From positions 1 to 64,000 of the forward strand of contig CAZHDW010000011.1 of assembly GCA_964531265.1 (NCBI GenBank): 64,000 nt of DNA, in the 5' to 3' direction. Below the pieces are notes generated by a model. It was given only the letters and a program-made list of their open reading frames with translations, was not told where the DNA came from and made no database searches. A program made the translations under genes and the position numbers. How positions within the stretch are numbered: position 1 is the stretch's first letter; each line of letters opens with the position of its first letter. This document shows positions 8,425 to 16,686 of the stretch, piece after piece. The stretch comes from Hominenteromicrobium sp964531265 (lineage in GTDB: Bacteria > Bacillota > Clostridia > Oscillospirales > Acutalibacteraceae).

Positions 8425-9945
8425 ATGAAAAGAATAATGTCAATTTTTCTGGCAGTTCTGATGTTGTCATGCCTGTGCCTCACAGCATTCGCATCGGAAG
8501 CCACCCCGGAGCCCACAGCTACACCGGCTCCGATCCCGTCAACAAGTACTACCACGATCACTGTCAATGATGACAGAACCTATGAGGTCTACCAGATCTT
8601 CACAGGCGACCTTGCAGCGGGCACAGTTCTCTCCAATATCAAGTGGGGTAAGAACGGTACCGGCACTGAGGGTGAAGCAGTGGGCAAAGACGTCCTTACC
8701 GCTCTCGAAAATGTTAAAAACGAGAGTGATGTAAATAAGCTTGCAACCATTAAGACTTATGTAAGCACTACTAAAGAAGAGTTCGGCACAGTCAGCAAGA
8801 ATAGTCCTCTGACCGTTGCTCCCGGCTACTACCTTCTGAAGGATGTTACTTCGAATGTTCCTAACGGACAGGAGCACAGTGCCTTTGTTGTTGAGGTTGT
8901 TGGCCCACTCACCGTTACTGCCAAGGCAGGTGAAGTCACAAGTGACAAGAAGGTAAAGGATAAGGATGACACCACAGGTGTTGAATCCGATTGGCAGGAC
9001 AGCGCAAGCTATGATATCGGAGATGTTGTTCCCTTTAAGCTTTCCGCAACCATTACAACTAAGTACGATGCATACGATAGCTACTACCTCGCCTTCCACG
9101 ATAAGCTTTCAACAGGTCTCAGCTTTAACTCAAACTCCGTCGTTGTAAAGGTCGGAAACACAACTATTGATTCTTCCAAGTATGAGGTTGTTACATCCGA
9201 TCTTGAAACCGGCTGCACCTTTGAGGTGAGATTTGCAAACCTCAAGAATGTTACCGAGGTTACAGCAGGCTCCACTATCACAGTTGAGTACAACGCAACA
9301 CTTACATCCGGCGCAACAGTCGGAAGTGCCGGCAACACAAATACAATGTATGTTGAGTATTCCAATAACCCGACCCAGACCGGCAGCGGCGACAGAGATA
9401 CCGGCAAGACACCGGAAGATACGGTAATCGTCTTTACATACAAGCTCATTGTCAACAAGAAGGACGACAATGATAATGCTCTTACCGGTGCAGGCTTTAC
9501 TCTTTACAAGAAGATAAAGGATACATCCACGGAGGGCTTTACTTGGCAGCAGGTCGGTAATGAGGTCAAGGGTACTGACATGACACTGTTTACATGGACA
9601 GGTATTGATGCCGGCGATTATAAGCTGGTTGAGACCACCACTCCGGCAGGCTACAACACAATGGCGGATATTTTGTTCACCGTTGCAGATACAAAGGATA
9701 CGACTTCTGTTTCTCCCACTCTCACAGCACTTACCTCTGTGATCACCGGAAAGAGCGATACTTTCGGCACTACTGACGTAACAGCAGGCACGATCACAGC
9801 GGATATCACCAACAATAAGGGTACGATCCTTCCGGAGACCGGTTCTACCGGCACAATGATGTTCATCACCGTCGGCTCCATTCTCGTAATGGCCGCAGGT
9901 GTGTTCATGGTTGTTCGCAAGAAGATGTCCGTATACGAGGACTGA
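8425..9945 (+). CDS. major pilin subunit, LPETG, isopeptide D2-type
   Basis: 506 residues with signal peptide (cleavage after TAFA, about residue 24), an N-terminal domain with YEVYQIFTGD typical of SpaA/FimA-like shaft pilins, a fimbrial D2-type isopeptide domain starting at DKKVKD and continuing through WQDSASYDIGDVVPFKLSA (about 175-330), and a C-terminal Cna-B domain (about 340-440) with the catalytic-Glu motif YKLVETTTPAGYN. The sorting signal LPETG is at 469-473, followed by a membrane stretch and KK tail. It follows the tip gene by 65 bases with a good ribosome binding site, and a strong terminator follows, so this gene sits at the end of the most abundant transcript. Sortase C should polymerise it through a Lys side chain; the exact pilin Lys is not obvious, with DKKVKD the best candidate area. 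Confidence 0.88.
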   Translation: MKRIMSIFLAVLMLSCLCLTAFASEATPEPTATPAPIPSTSTTTITVNDDRTYEVYQIFTGDLAAGTVLSNIKWGKNGTGTEGEAVGKDVLTALENVKNESDVNKLATIKTYVSTTKEEFGTVSKNSPLTVAPGYYLLKDVTSNVPNGQEHSAFVVEVVGPLTVTAKAGEVTSDKKVKDKDDTTGVESDWQDSASYDIGDVVPFKLSATITTKYDAYDSYYLAFHDKLSTGLSFNSNSVVVKVGNTTIDSSKYEVVTSDLETGCTFEVRFANLKNVTEVTAGSTITVEYNATLTSGATVGSAGNTNTMYVEYSNNPTQTGSGDRDTGKTPEDTVIVFTYKLIVNKKDDNDNALTGAGFTLYKKIKDTSTEGFTWQQVGNEVKGTDMTLFTWTGIDAGDYKLVETTTPAGYNTMADILFTVADTKDTTSVSPTLTALTSVITGKSDTFGTTDVTAGTITADITNNKGTILPETGSTGTMMFITVGSILVMAAGVFMVVRKKMSVYED

Positions 9946-9993
9946 TCCCAGATTAATATCACGCAAAACATACTATAAAATGTAGAATGTGCG

Positions 9994-10032
9994 GCGGTGG
10001 ATAGCCTTACCGCTATCCACCGCTGTTTTTTC
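9994..10032 (+). terminator. strong internal terminator between major pilin and sortase
   Basis: Perfect 11-bp stem (gcggtggatag / ctatccaccgc), 8-base loop, then a T-rich run. Its position inside the island would let pilin mRNA accumulate while only read-through transcripts reach the sortase and minor pilin. Confidence 0.9.
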
Positions 10033-10051
10033 TTATGAAAGCAGTTGATAG

Positions 10052-10921
10052 ATGCCTATGAAAAGAGACAAGGTAGGAATCCTTTTGGTCCTGATGCTGC
10101 TCGTAGGTGTCTGTGTGCTGCTTTATCCGGCACTAAGCCAGTATTGGAACTCGAAAACGCAGACCCGAGCGGTTGAAAGCTACCAGAATGCGTTGAATTC
10201 AATAACCGACGACAGCTACAGCGAGTATTTTGAGGAAGCTGAGCTGTATAATGAAAGACTTGCACAGATGAATGATCCTTTATCCGAGGGCTCGGCTCTT
10301 GAGGAATATGACGAGCTTTTGAATGTCAGCGGAACGGGAGTAATGGGGTACATCACGATATCCAAGCTCGGAGTGGAGCTGCCGATATACCACGGAGTTT
10401 CAGCAGAGGTGCTGAATGTAGCCTGCGGACATGTTGAGGGCTCATCCATGCCGATAGGCGGTGAGAGCACGCACAGTGTGCTTTCGGCCCACAGAGGACT
10501 GCCCCATGCAAGGCTTTTTACAGACCTTGACAGAATGGAGCTCGGTGATATCTTTGCCGTGACGATACTCGACAGGGTAGTAACTTATCAGGTCGACCAA
10601 ATCAAGGTTGTAGAGCCGAACGAAGTGAACGATGTACAGATAATTGACGGCGAGGATCACTGTACGCTGCTTACCTGCACACCGTACGGAGTCAATTCGC
10701 ACAGATTGCTCGTTCGCGGAACAAGGATAGAAAATGCTGCTCCGGTGCTGTACGTAACATCGGATGCCTATATGATAGATTCACTTGTGGCTACCCCGGT
10801 GGTTGCTGCGCCGATGATACTCATCCTGCTCATAGTACTCATGGTCAGATATAACGGAAAGAGCAAGAAGCCTCTCATATCGAAGGAGGAAGAAGAATGG
10901 TCAAGAGAATATTTGCATTGA
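10052..10921 (+). CDS. srtC: class C (pilus-polymerising) sortase
   Basis: Membrane transpeptidase that joins pilin subunits between the LPXTG Thr and a pilin Lys. 289 residues with an N-terminal membrane anchor (about 8-27), a DPL tripeptide (75-77) that fits the lid of class C enzymes, catalytic His147 in SAHRGLP, Cys209 in TLLTCTPYG and Arg218 in SHRLLVRG, plus a second membrane span near 245-267 and a charged tail. The two-anchor layout and lid are class C hallmarks. The 3' end overlaps the minor pilin gene by 25 bases. All catalytic residues are present, in contrast to the sortase-like gene at 11823. Confidence 0.95.
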   Translation: MPMKRDKVGILLVLMLLVGVCVLLYPALSQYWNSKTQTRAVESYQNALNSITDDSYSEYFEEAELYNERLAQMNDPLSEGSALEEYDELLNVSGTGVMGYITISKLGVELPIYHGVSAEVLNVACGHVEGSSMPIGGESTHSVLSAHRGLPHARLFTDLDRMELGDIFAVTILDRVVTYQVDQIKVVEPNEVNDVQIIDGEDHCTLLTCTPYGVNSHRLLVRGTRIENAAPVLYVTSDAYMIDSLVATPVVAAPMILILLIVLMVRYNGKSKKPLISKEEEEWSREYLH

Positions 10922-11826
10922 TGCTGGCGTTATGCCTTGCAATGCTGCCGTGTGCGGCGAACGCACTTTCTACGGCTGATGCTACGGAAAAGCTGTCCCT
11001 AACGCAGGACTGCTCCGTAACCGCCGTGTACGGAAGTGACGGAGAAGTGTTCTCCGCGGCGCAGGTCAAGCTGTACAAGATAGCCGATATTACCGACGAG
11101 CTGCAATATGTATACACCGACGATTTTGCTCCATGCGACATTTCAATAAACGGAATACAATCTAACAGCGAATGGAATGTGAGACGTACGACCTTTGAGT
11201 CCCATATTGCCGCCAATGGAATTACGCCGTACGCCGTGGATGTAACCGATGATAACGGTGCTATAAGCTTTCCGGGGCTCAGACCCGGGCTTTACATGTT
11301 GTCGGCGGTTACAGCAGAAAAGAACGGTATGAGGTACTATTTCGATACGGCGCTTGTGGCTTTGCCGGGCATTGATGCGGATACAAGAAAATGGAGCTAT
11401 GATGTGCAGCTTACACCAAAGCCGGATATCGATACCGATGATAACGGAGATGTCCATTATCAGGTGGTAAAGCTCTGGAAGGGCGACAGCAGCGGCTCAC
11501 GTCCCAAAAGCATCACGTTAGATATCCTTCGCAACGGTGTTGTTATGAAGACCGTAGAGCTGTCGAATGAGCACGGCTGGTCATATACATGGTCTGCCGA
11601 AAACGACGGGGCCGAGTGGACTGTTGCGGAGAAAAACGTTCCATCCGGCTATAAAGCATTGGTTGAAAAGCATTCGACGACCTTTGTTGTCACGAATTCG
11701 ATCAAGAGCACTGATGTACCGAAAACGGGGGACACTGCGAATATAGCTCTCTATATTGTCCTGCTGTGCGGAGCCGGAATCGCACTGGTGCTTATCGGTG
11801 TCGCAGCGAGAAGGAGAAGCAAATGA
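10897..11826 (+). CDS. minor pilin, VPKTG sorting signal
   Basis: 309 residues with signal peptide (to about residue 24), an N-terminal beta-rich domain, a pilin-motif-like stretch WSYDVQLTPKP (166-176, candidate cross-linking Lys175), a Cna-B domain (about 187-268, ending NVPSGYKA) and the sorting signal VPKTG at 274-278 with membrane segment and RRRSK tail. The ATG lies inside the sortase gene with AAGGAGGAAG before it, so translation is coupled. A short subunit next to a class C sortase is usually the basal or accessory pilin; with its WxxxVxLxPK motif it could also form its own polymer. The last codons overlap the start of the following sortase-like gene. Confidence 0.85.
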   Translation: MVKRIFALMLALCLAMLPCAANALSTADATEKLSLTQDCSVTAVYGSDGEVFSAAQVKLYKIADITDELQYVYTDDFAPCDISINGIQSNSEWNVRRTTFESHIAANGITPYAVDVTDDNGAISFPGLRPGLYMLSAVTAEKNGMRYYFDTALVALPGIDADTRKWSYDVQLTPKPDIDTDDNGDVHYQVVKLWKGDSSGSRPKSITLDILRNGVVMKTVELSNEHGWSYTWSAENDGAEWTVAEKNVPSGYKALVEKHSTTFVVTNSIKSTDVPKTGDTANIALYIVLLCGAGIALVLIGVAARRRSK

Positions 11827-12404
11827 GAGTGAAGCGGTGTTCGTTATGGGCGTTGCCGGTGGTTGTCGGCGGTGTGATGATCATAGCAGCGCTCGTGCTT
11901 TCGGTATGCTGGCAGATGTCCATGAGGGCTGCTCCAAAGAAATATGAGCGGATTATAACGGCGATCTCGGAGCAGATACCTCAGCCGTATTCGGCCGCAC
12001 CGGAGGCTCGTACGGATAACTCTATGCCGGTTTTATCCGTCGAGAAAAACGATTTCATCGGTGTGCTCGATATGCCCGGAATAAATGTTAAGCTGCCGAT
12101 ATCGGCGGAATGGGACAGAAAAATGCAGCTGCCCTGTGTCCACAGCGGAAGTATCTATGACGGTTCAATGGTCATAGATGCCACCACGCAGACGGGACAA
12201 TTCGAAGGCTATCGCAGTATAAATGTGGGCGATGCCGTGAGCTTTACCGATATGACCGGCGCCCAATATGCATTCAAGGTCACGAATATAGTCCATACAG
12301 ATGACCGGGATGCATATGTCAAGGGAGAAAGCATAAAGCTCGTAATAGCCATAAAGAACTTGTATGCTTTCGAATATGTAATGATCGAGTGCGATAATAA
12401 TTAA
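11823..12404 (+). CDS. sortase-fold protein lacking all three catalytic residues (pseudosortase)
   Basis: 193 residues: one N-terminal membrane anchor (about 9-30), a stalk, then a sortase beta-barrel recognisable from FIGVLDMPGINVKLPI (78-93), PCVHSGSIYDGSMVI (104-118), NVGDAVSFTDM (134-144) and a final beta-hairpin ending IEC. It aligns with class B/D-type clostridial sortases, but the AHN box reads ATTQ (Thr121 at the His position), the TLxTC box reads KLVIAIK (Ala176 at the Cys position) and the Arg strand reads FEYVMIEC. The reading frame is intact and starts by ATGA overlap with the minor pilin, so it is conserved as a coding gene, not decayed. It cannot be a standard transpeptidase; a binding, docking or regulatory role for pilin or sortase is inferred. 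Confidence 0.8.
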   Translation: MRVKRCSLWALPVVVGGVMIIAALVLSVCWQMSMRAAPKKYERIITAISEQIPQPYSAAPEARTDNSMPVLSVEKNDFIGVLDMPGINVKLPISAEWDRKMQLPCVHSGSIYDGSMVIDATTQTGQFEGYRSINVGDAVSFTDMTGAQYAFKVTNIVHTDDRDAYVKGESIKLVIAIKNLYAFEYVMIECDNN

Positions 12405-12405
12405 T

Positions 12406-12442
12406 AAAACACGTGCGGCCGACTTGTCTGCACGTGTTTTTG
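12406..12442 (+). terminator. terminator ending the pilus island
   Basis: 11-bp stem (aaaacacgtgc / gcacgtgtttt) with a 13-base loop followed by T residues, beginning 2 bases after the pseudosortase stop. Confidence 0.85.
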
Positions 12443-12492
12443 CATTTGAACACGAATTTTACCCCACAGGCGTGATTTGTCCAAACATACAA

Positions 12493-12520
12493 TTTACATT
12501 TTTAATAATTGTGTTATAAT
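12493..12520 (+). promoter_or_regulatory. promoter of the polysaccharide cluster
   Basis: TTTACA (12493-12498), 16-bp spacer, TATAAT (12515-12520) with an extended TGT just before the -10 box. It is the only clear promoter before the block of about 15 kb ending at 27643. Confidence 0.75.
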
Positions 12521-12553
12521 ATAAGGGAGTATGTTATCGAAAGAGGAACTACC

Positions 12554-12589
12554 ATGGGACAGCTTGTCTTGTTATATTGTTTTTGTTGA
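12554..12589 (+). other. possible 11-codon leader ORF
   Basis: ATG at 12554 follows GAGG (12544-12547) and encodes MGQLVLLYCFC before a TGA that overlaps the ribosome binding site of the polymerase gene. It could couple or tune translation of the first polysaccharide gene, but such a short ORF may be chance. Confidence 0.3.
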
Positions 12590-12600
12590 AGGGAATGCGT

Positions 12601-13707
12601 ATGGTTATTAATAATTATTGGTGGTTGCTTATTTGGATGTTAACAGGTGCTTTGCTTATTAGCAAAATTATTTCGATGAAACGAGTAGTCGTTAACGGAC
12701 GTGAAGAGTACAGATACAGTTTTCTGACAGCTGTGGTAATATTCGCTCCTTACTTTATTTGGGCGGCGTTTCGTAATGATACAATAGGGGATACTTGGGC
12801 CTATAGAACTCAGTTTCTTGCAGTGCCTGCCGATTTCTCTGAAGCAATAAGTTTTATACTTGATAGCACCAAGGATAAGGGCTTTTCGGTCCTTATGGTT
12901 CTGATCAAGAGTATGTTTGGAAACTCAGATGTTGTTTTTTTCTTTATTATTGCTGCGATTCAGTCAATATGCATTGTTGCGATTTTTAGACGGTATTCTT
13001 GTGATTATTGGGCAAGTATTTTCCTATTCATTGTTTCTACAGATTATCTTTCGTGGATGCATAATGGAATGCGACAGTTTATTGCGGTTGCTGGAATTTT
13101 TGCCTGCACCTCATTAATGTTGAAGAAAAGATATGTCCCTCTTGTCATCTCTATTCTTCTATTATCAACAATTCACGGCTCAGCATTGATTATGTTGCCG
13201 ATAGTCTTTATAGTACAAGGAAAGGCTTGGAATAAACGAACGATTCTGTTTATTCTCGTTATCGTGTTTTCGCTGGCTTTTATTGATCAGTTTACATCAG
13301 TATTGGAAATGCTTATTTCGAATACGCAATATGATAATATGATTTCCGGAGAGATATGGTCGGATGATGATGGAACTAATGCATTGAGAGTCTGTGTTTA
13401 CTCTATACCGGCTATTTTGTCTTTGATAGGTCGTAGATTCATAGAACATGAGAATGATCCGATTATTAATCTCAGCTGCAACATGTCGATTGTTTCGGCT
13501 TCGGTCTATTTGCTATCCAGTGTGACTAGTGGTATATATGTTGGAAGATTGCCGATATACTGTAGCTTGTATTCATACATCCTTTTACCTTGGTTAATCC
13601 GAAAGGTATTTACTAAGAAATCTCAGTATTTGATTTACAGCGTGATGATCATTGCATATGTGTTTTTCTTTTATTATCAGTTGCACTATGCTTGGGGATT
13701 ATTATAA
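12601..13707 (+). CDS. EpsG/Wzy-type polysaccharide polymerase
   Basis: About 368 residues with 10 or more hydrophobic segments and few charged loops. The pattern (an early FRNDTIGDTWAYR loop, a DYLSWMHNGMRQFIA segment in the middle) matches the EpsG family, which polymerises repeat units outside the membrane in Wzx/Wzy-type systems. ATG 12601 is preferred because GAAGGGA (12588-12594) gives correct spacing; upstream TTG and ATG codons overlap that site. First gene of the AT-rich cluster. Its partner flippase is the last gene of the cluster (26123), while priming and chain-length genes lie at 56.8-61.7 kb. Confidence 0.85.
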   Translation: MVINNYWWLLIWMLTGALLISKIISMKRVVVNGREEYRYSFLTAVVIFAPYFIWAAFRNDTIGDTWAYRTQFLAVPADFSEAISFILDSTKDKGFSVLMVLIKSMFGNSDVVFFFIIAAIQSICIVAIFRRYSCDYWASIFLFIVSTDYLSWMHNGMRQFIAVAGIFACTSLMLKKRYVPLVISILLLSTIHGSALIMLPIVFIVQGKAWNKRTILFILVIVFSLAFIDQFTSVLEMLISNTQYDNMISGEIWSDDDGTNALRVCVYSIPAILSLIGRRFIEHENDPIINLSCNMSIVSASVYLLSSVTSGIYVGRLPIYCSLYSYILLPWLIRKVFTKKSQYLIYSVMIIAYVFFFYYQLHYAWGLL

Positions 13708-13717
13708 GGAGATAGAA

Positions 13718-14809
13718 ATGTCAATTAGAGTTTTGCATGTGGTCACATACATGGGCCGTGGTGGTTTAGAAACAATGATAATGAACTATTATAGGCAGAT
13801 TGATAGAAATGAGATTCAATTTGACTTTTTAGTTCACAGAGACTTCGAAGCGGATTACGATAGTGAGATCATCTCGTTAGGTGGAAACATATATCATATG
13901 CCCGCGTTGAACCCATTCTCTCCGAAATACTATCGTTCCCTGTGTGATTTTTTCTCAACACATCAATATGATATAGTTCATTCTCATTTGGATTGTTTAA
14001 GCGCATACCCGTTAAGTGTTGCGCAGAAGTATGGCGTAAAAAACAGAATTGCGCATGCGCATAATAAGAATCAGGACAGAAATTTGAAATATCCGATAAA
14101 GATGTTATCGAAAGTAATGATACCATATTTTGCCACTCAGCTATTCGCTTGCAGCGATGAAGCCGGCAAATGGATGTTCCGTGGTCGTGATTTTGCAGTT
14201 ATGAGAAACGCCATAGATTCGAGAAAGTTTTTGTATTCACCTGAAAAAGAACAGGACATGAAAAGAAAATTTGGCATAGAGAATAAATTTGTGATAGGTC
14301 ACATTGGAAGATTTAATCCGCAGAAGAATCACAAGTTTCTTGTTAAGATTTTTGAGAAGGTGCTAAAGAAAGATCCGGAAGCAGTCTTGTTGTTGATCGG
14401 TTCAGGTGATGGTCAGAAAGAAATAGAAACACAAGTCCGAACCTTAGGCATAGAGAATAGTGTGATGTTCTTAGGCAGCAGGGACGATATCCCTGCTCTG
14501 CTGCAAGGAGTGGATGTGTTTGTGTTTCCGTCCTTGTATGAAGGGTTGGGAATTGCAGCTGTTGAAGCTCAAGCAGCAGGTGTTCCATGTATCTTATCCG
14601 AAGAAGTGCCTCGGGAATGCAAGCTATGTGAAAACGTTGAGTTCCTATCATTGGAGGATCCGGATGATGTTTGGGCAGACCATATTTGTCAGCACAAGTT
14701 CGATATGAAAACGGACAATATTAATAGCATCTGCGATCAAGGATACGATATTGTTAGAAATGTTGAGTGGTTACAGAAGTTTTATATGTCAATGGGAAAG
14801 AAGAAATGA
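13718..14809 (+). CDS. glycosyltransferase family 4, EpsF-like
   Basis: Cytoplasmic retaining glycosyltransferase of 363 residues. GT-B fold: N-terminal VVTYMGRGGLETMIMNYYR (EpsF-like acceptor loop) and C-terminal donor-binding part with GHIGRFNPQKNH and the FPSLYEGLGIAAVEAQ motif, whose E-x7-E Glu pair is typical of GT4. The ATG at 13718 follows AAGGAG; the long upstream extension lies inside the polymerase gene and is rejected. It should add a sugar to the lipid-linked repeat unit; the sugar cannot be told from the sequence. Confidence 0.9.
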   Translation: MSIRVLHVVTYMGRGGLETMIMNYYRQIDRNEIQFDFLVHRDFEADYDSEIISLGGNIYHMPALNPFSPKYYRSLCDFFSTHQYDIVHSHLDCLSAYPLSVAQKYGVKNRIAHAHNKNQDRNLKYPIKMLSKVMIPYFATQLFACSDEAGKWMFRGRDFAVMRNAIDSRKFLYSPEKEQDMKRKFGIENKFVIGHIGRFNPQKNHKFLVKIFEKVLKKDPEAVLLLIGSGDGQKEIETQVRTLGIENSVMFLGSRDDIPALLQGVDVFVFPSLYEGLGIAAVEAQAAGVPCILSEEVPRECKLCENVEFLSLEDPDDVWADHICQHKFDMKTDNINSICDQGYDIVRNVEWLQKFYMSMGKKK

Positions 14810-15690
14810 GAGAATGTTTGTTAACAATTTTTACACCTGCTTATAATCGTGCGCATACTTTAGGACGTACATATGAATCGTTATGTCATCAAAGCAGGAA
14901 GGATTTTATCTGGCTTATTGTTGATGATGGTTCTCGTGATGAAACGAGAACTATGATTGAAGCTTGGCAGAGGGCCGATAACGGTTTCCAGATCAATTAT
15001 CTATACAAATCAAATGGCGGTATGCATACTGCGCATAACATGGCATATGAGAATATTGATACGGTTCTGAACGTATGTATTGATTCAGATGATTGCCTTG
15101 CTGATGGTGCAATTGAAAAAATATATGCTAAATGGGAAGAAATAAAGGACAAAGATTATGCGGGTATAGTCGGGCTTGATGCAGATATGAACGGAGCCTT
15201 GATAGGCAATGCTTTTCCGGACGACATGACAGAAACGACCCTTTCCGCATACTACGCTAAAGGCGGTAAGGGTGATAAGAAGCTGATATATCGAACAGAG
15301 ATAGTCAATCAGTTTCCGCCATATCCTGTTTTTGAAGATGAAAAGTATGTTGGGTTAGATTATAAGTATAGATTGATAGATCAGAAATATACATTGGCGA
15401 CAATGAATGAAGTTCTATGTAATGTAGAATACCAGCATGATGGATCAAGTGCTACCATGTGGAAACAGTATAAGCTAAATCCAAAAGGGTTTGCGTTTTT
15501 ACGAACTGTATACATGAAATATGCTACCTCCAGAAAGCGCGCGTTAATTGACGCTGTTCACTATGTATCGAGCAGCATTCTTGCTCGCGACAAGCGGTTC
15601 ATTTTGCATTCGCCGCGAAAAATACTTACTCTATGCGCAATCCCGGCAGGCGTGGTTTTAGCGTTTGTAACTTTAGTAAAAGGAAAATGA
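14806..15690 (+). CDS. glycosyltransferase family 2
   Basis: 294 residues, GT-A fold. The N-terminus LLTIFTPAYNRAHTLGRTYE, VDDGSRDET and the DSDDCLADGA metal-binding box (residues about 80-90) define the nucleotide-sugar site. Its start overlaps the stop of the preceding gene (ATGA), so translation is coupled. The C-terminal 60 residues are basic and hydrophobic, which suggests a membrane-associated enzyme. Donor and acceptor unknown. Confidence 0.9.
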   Translation: MRECLLTIFTPAYNRAHTLGRTYESLCHQSRKDFIWLIVDDGSRDETRTMIEAWQRADNGFQINYLYKSNGGMHTAHNMAYENIDTVLNVCIDSDDCLADGAIEKIYAKWEEIKDKDYAGIVGLDADMNGALIGNAFPDDMTETTLSAYYAKGGKGDKKLIYRTEIVNQFPPYPVFEDEKYVGLDYKYRLIDQKYTLATMNEVLCNVEYQHDGSSATMWKQYKLNPKGFAFLRTVYMKYATSRKRALIDAVHYVSSSILARDKRFILHSPRKILTLCAIPAGVVLAFVTLVKGK

Positions 15691-15696
15691 GAGTAC

Positions 15697-16686
15697 ATGA
15701 TAACCAAAATTGTAATTGTTCCTTATTTTGGAGAATTTAATGACTATTTCAGCTTGTGGCTTGAATCTTGTAGCAAGAATAAAGGCATAGATTGGCTGTT
15801 GATAACTGATATAGAGAATTCGTTTGTTTTGCCGAAAAATGTCAAAATAGTCAAGAAGACTTTTTCTGAAGTAAGAGACCTTTTTCGGAGTAAGCTGGGA
15901 TTCAAAATATCATTGGAAACACCCTATAAGCTGTGTGATTATAAGCAATTTTATGGTTTTCTTTTTGAAGAATATATTGCAGATTATGATTTTTGGGGAT
16001 ATTGTGACTGTGATTTGATTTTCGGAGATATTGAGTCTTTTTTGACAGAAGACTGCTTCTTGAGTTACGATAAGATCCTTCGTACCGGACATCTGAGCTT
16101 TGTTCGCAATAAGAAAGAGATAAACGAAATATTTAGAAATTACAACACATATAAAGTCGCGCTCTCTTCACCTGCGATATATGGCTACGATGAATCCATA
16201 GAGGGTTATCATTTGGGTTTTGCAGGAGAGCTTATGGATAAAGGCTATAATTTTTTTCGCGATGATGAATTGGTAGCGGATATAGATTTTAGGTACTATC
16301 CTTTCCACATAGTATCTTCGCCGGATAAGATATGTGCTTTCTTGTATGATAATGGAAAGATATATCGAATTGAACGAACACCTGATAAATGTTTGCTGAA
16401 AACAGAAATGATGTATGTTCATCTGCAAAAACGCAAAATGGTAGTAAAGTGTAAATCGGACGCAAAAAAGTTTCTGATAGTGCCCAATTACTTTCTTGAT
16501 TATGACGTAAAGCTTTTAGAATCTGATCATTTTTGGGAAAGTATCACGCAAGACAAAAGGGATTACTTTGATTTTAAGTTGGAGAAGAAGAATGCAATCA
16601 AGAGGGATGTAGTGCGTTTTTGGCATGAACCGCATAAGATTCACAGCTTGTTTTTCCGACTTTCAACGTGGTGGCGAGATAGATGA
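15697..16686 (+). CDS. glycosyltransferase-like protein, DUF6625 type
   Basis: 329 residues. The N-terminus (TKIVIVPYFGEFNDYFSLWL) and the acidic motif FWGYCDCDLIFGD near residue 105 match the family I know as DUF6625, thought to be GT-A-like transferases in capsule clusters. The D-x-D in the motif would hold a divalent metal. It ends by overlapping the next gene (ATGA). Function in repeat-unit assembly is inferred from context; the family name is from memory. Confidence 0.75.
   Translation: MITKIVIVPYFGEFNDYFSLWLESCSKNKGIDWLLITDIENSFVLPKNVKIVKKTFSEVRDLFRSKLGFKISLETPYKLCDYKQFYGFLFEEYIADYDFWGYCDCDLIFGDIESFLTEDCFLSYDKILRTGHLSFVRNKKEINEIFRNYNTYKVALSSPAIYGYDESIEGYHLGFAGELMDKGYNFFRDDELVADIDFRYYPFHIVSSPDKICAFLYDNGKIYRIERTPDKCLLKTEMMYVHLQKRKMVVKCKSDAKKFLIVPNYFLDYDVKLLESDHFWESITQDKRDYFDFKLEKKNAIKRDVVRFWHEPHKIHSLFFRLSTWWRDR

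Noticed and set aside
9130..9966. 278-codon open frame on the minus strand opposite the major pilin
   Set aside because: It is antisense to a well-supported pilin gene, is full of Cys and Ile-Gly patterns typical of a shadow frame, and has no ribosome binding site.
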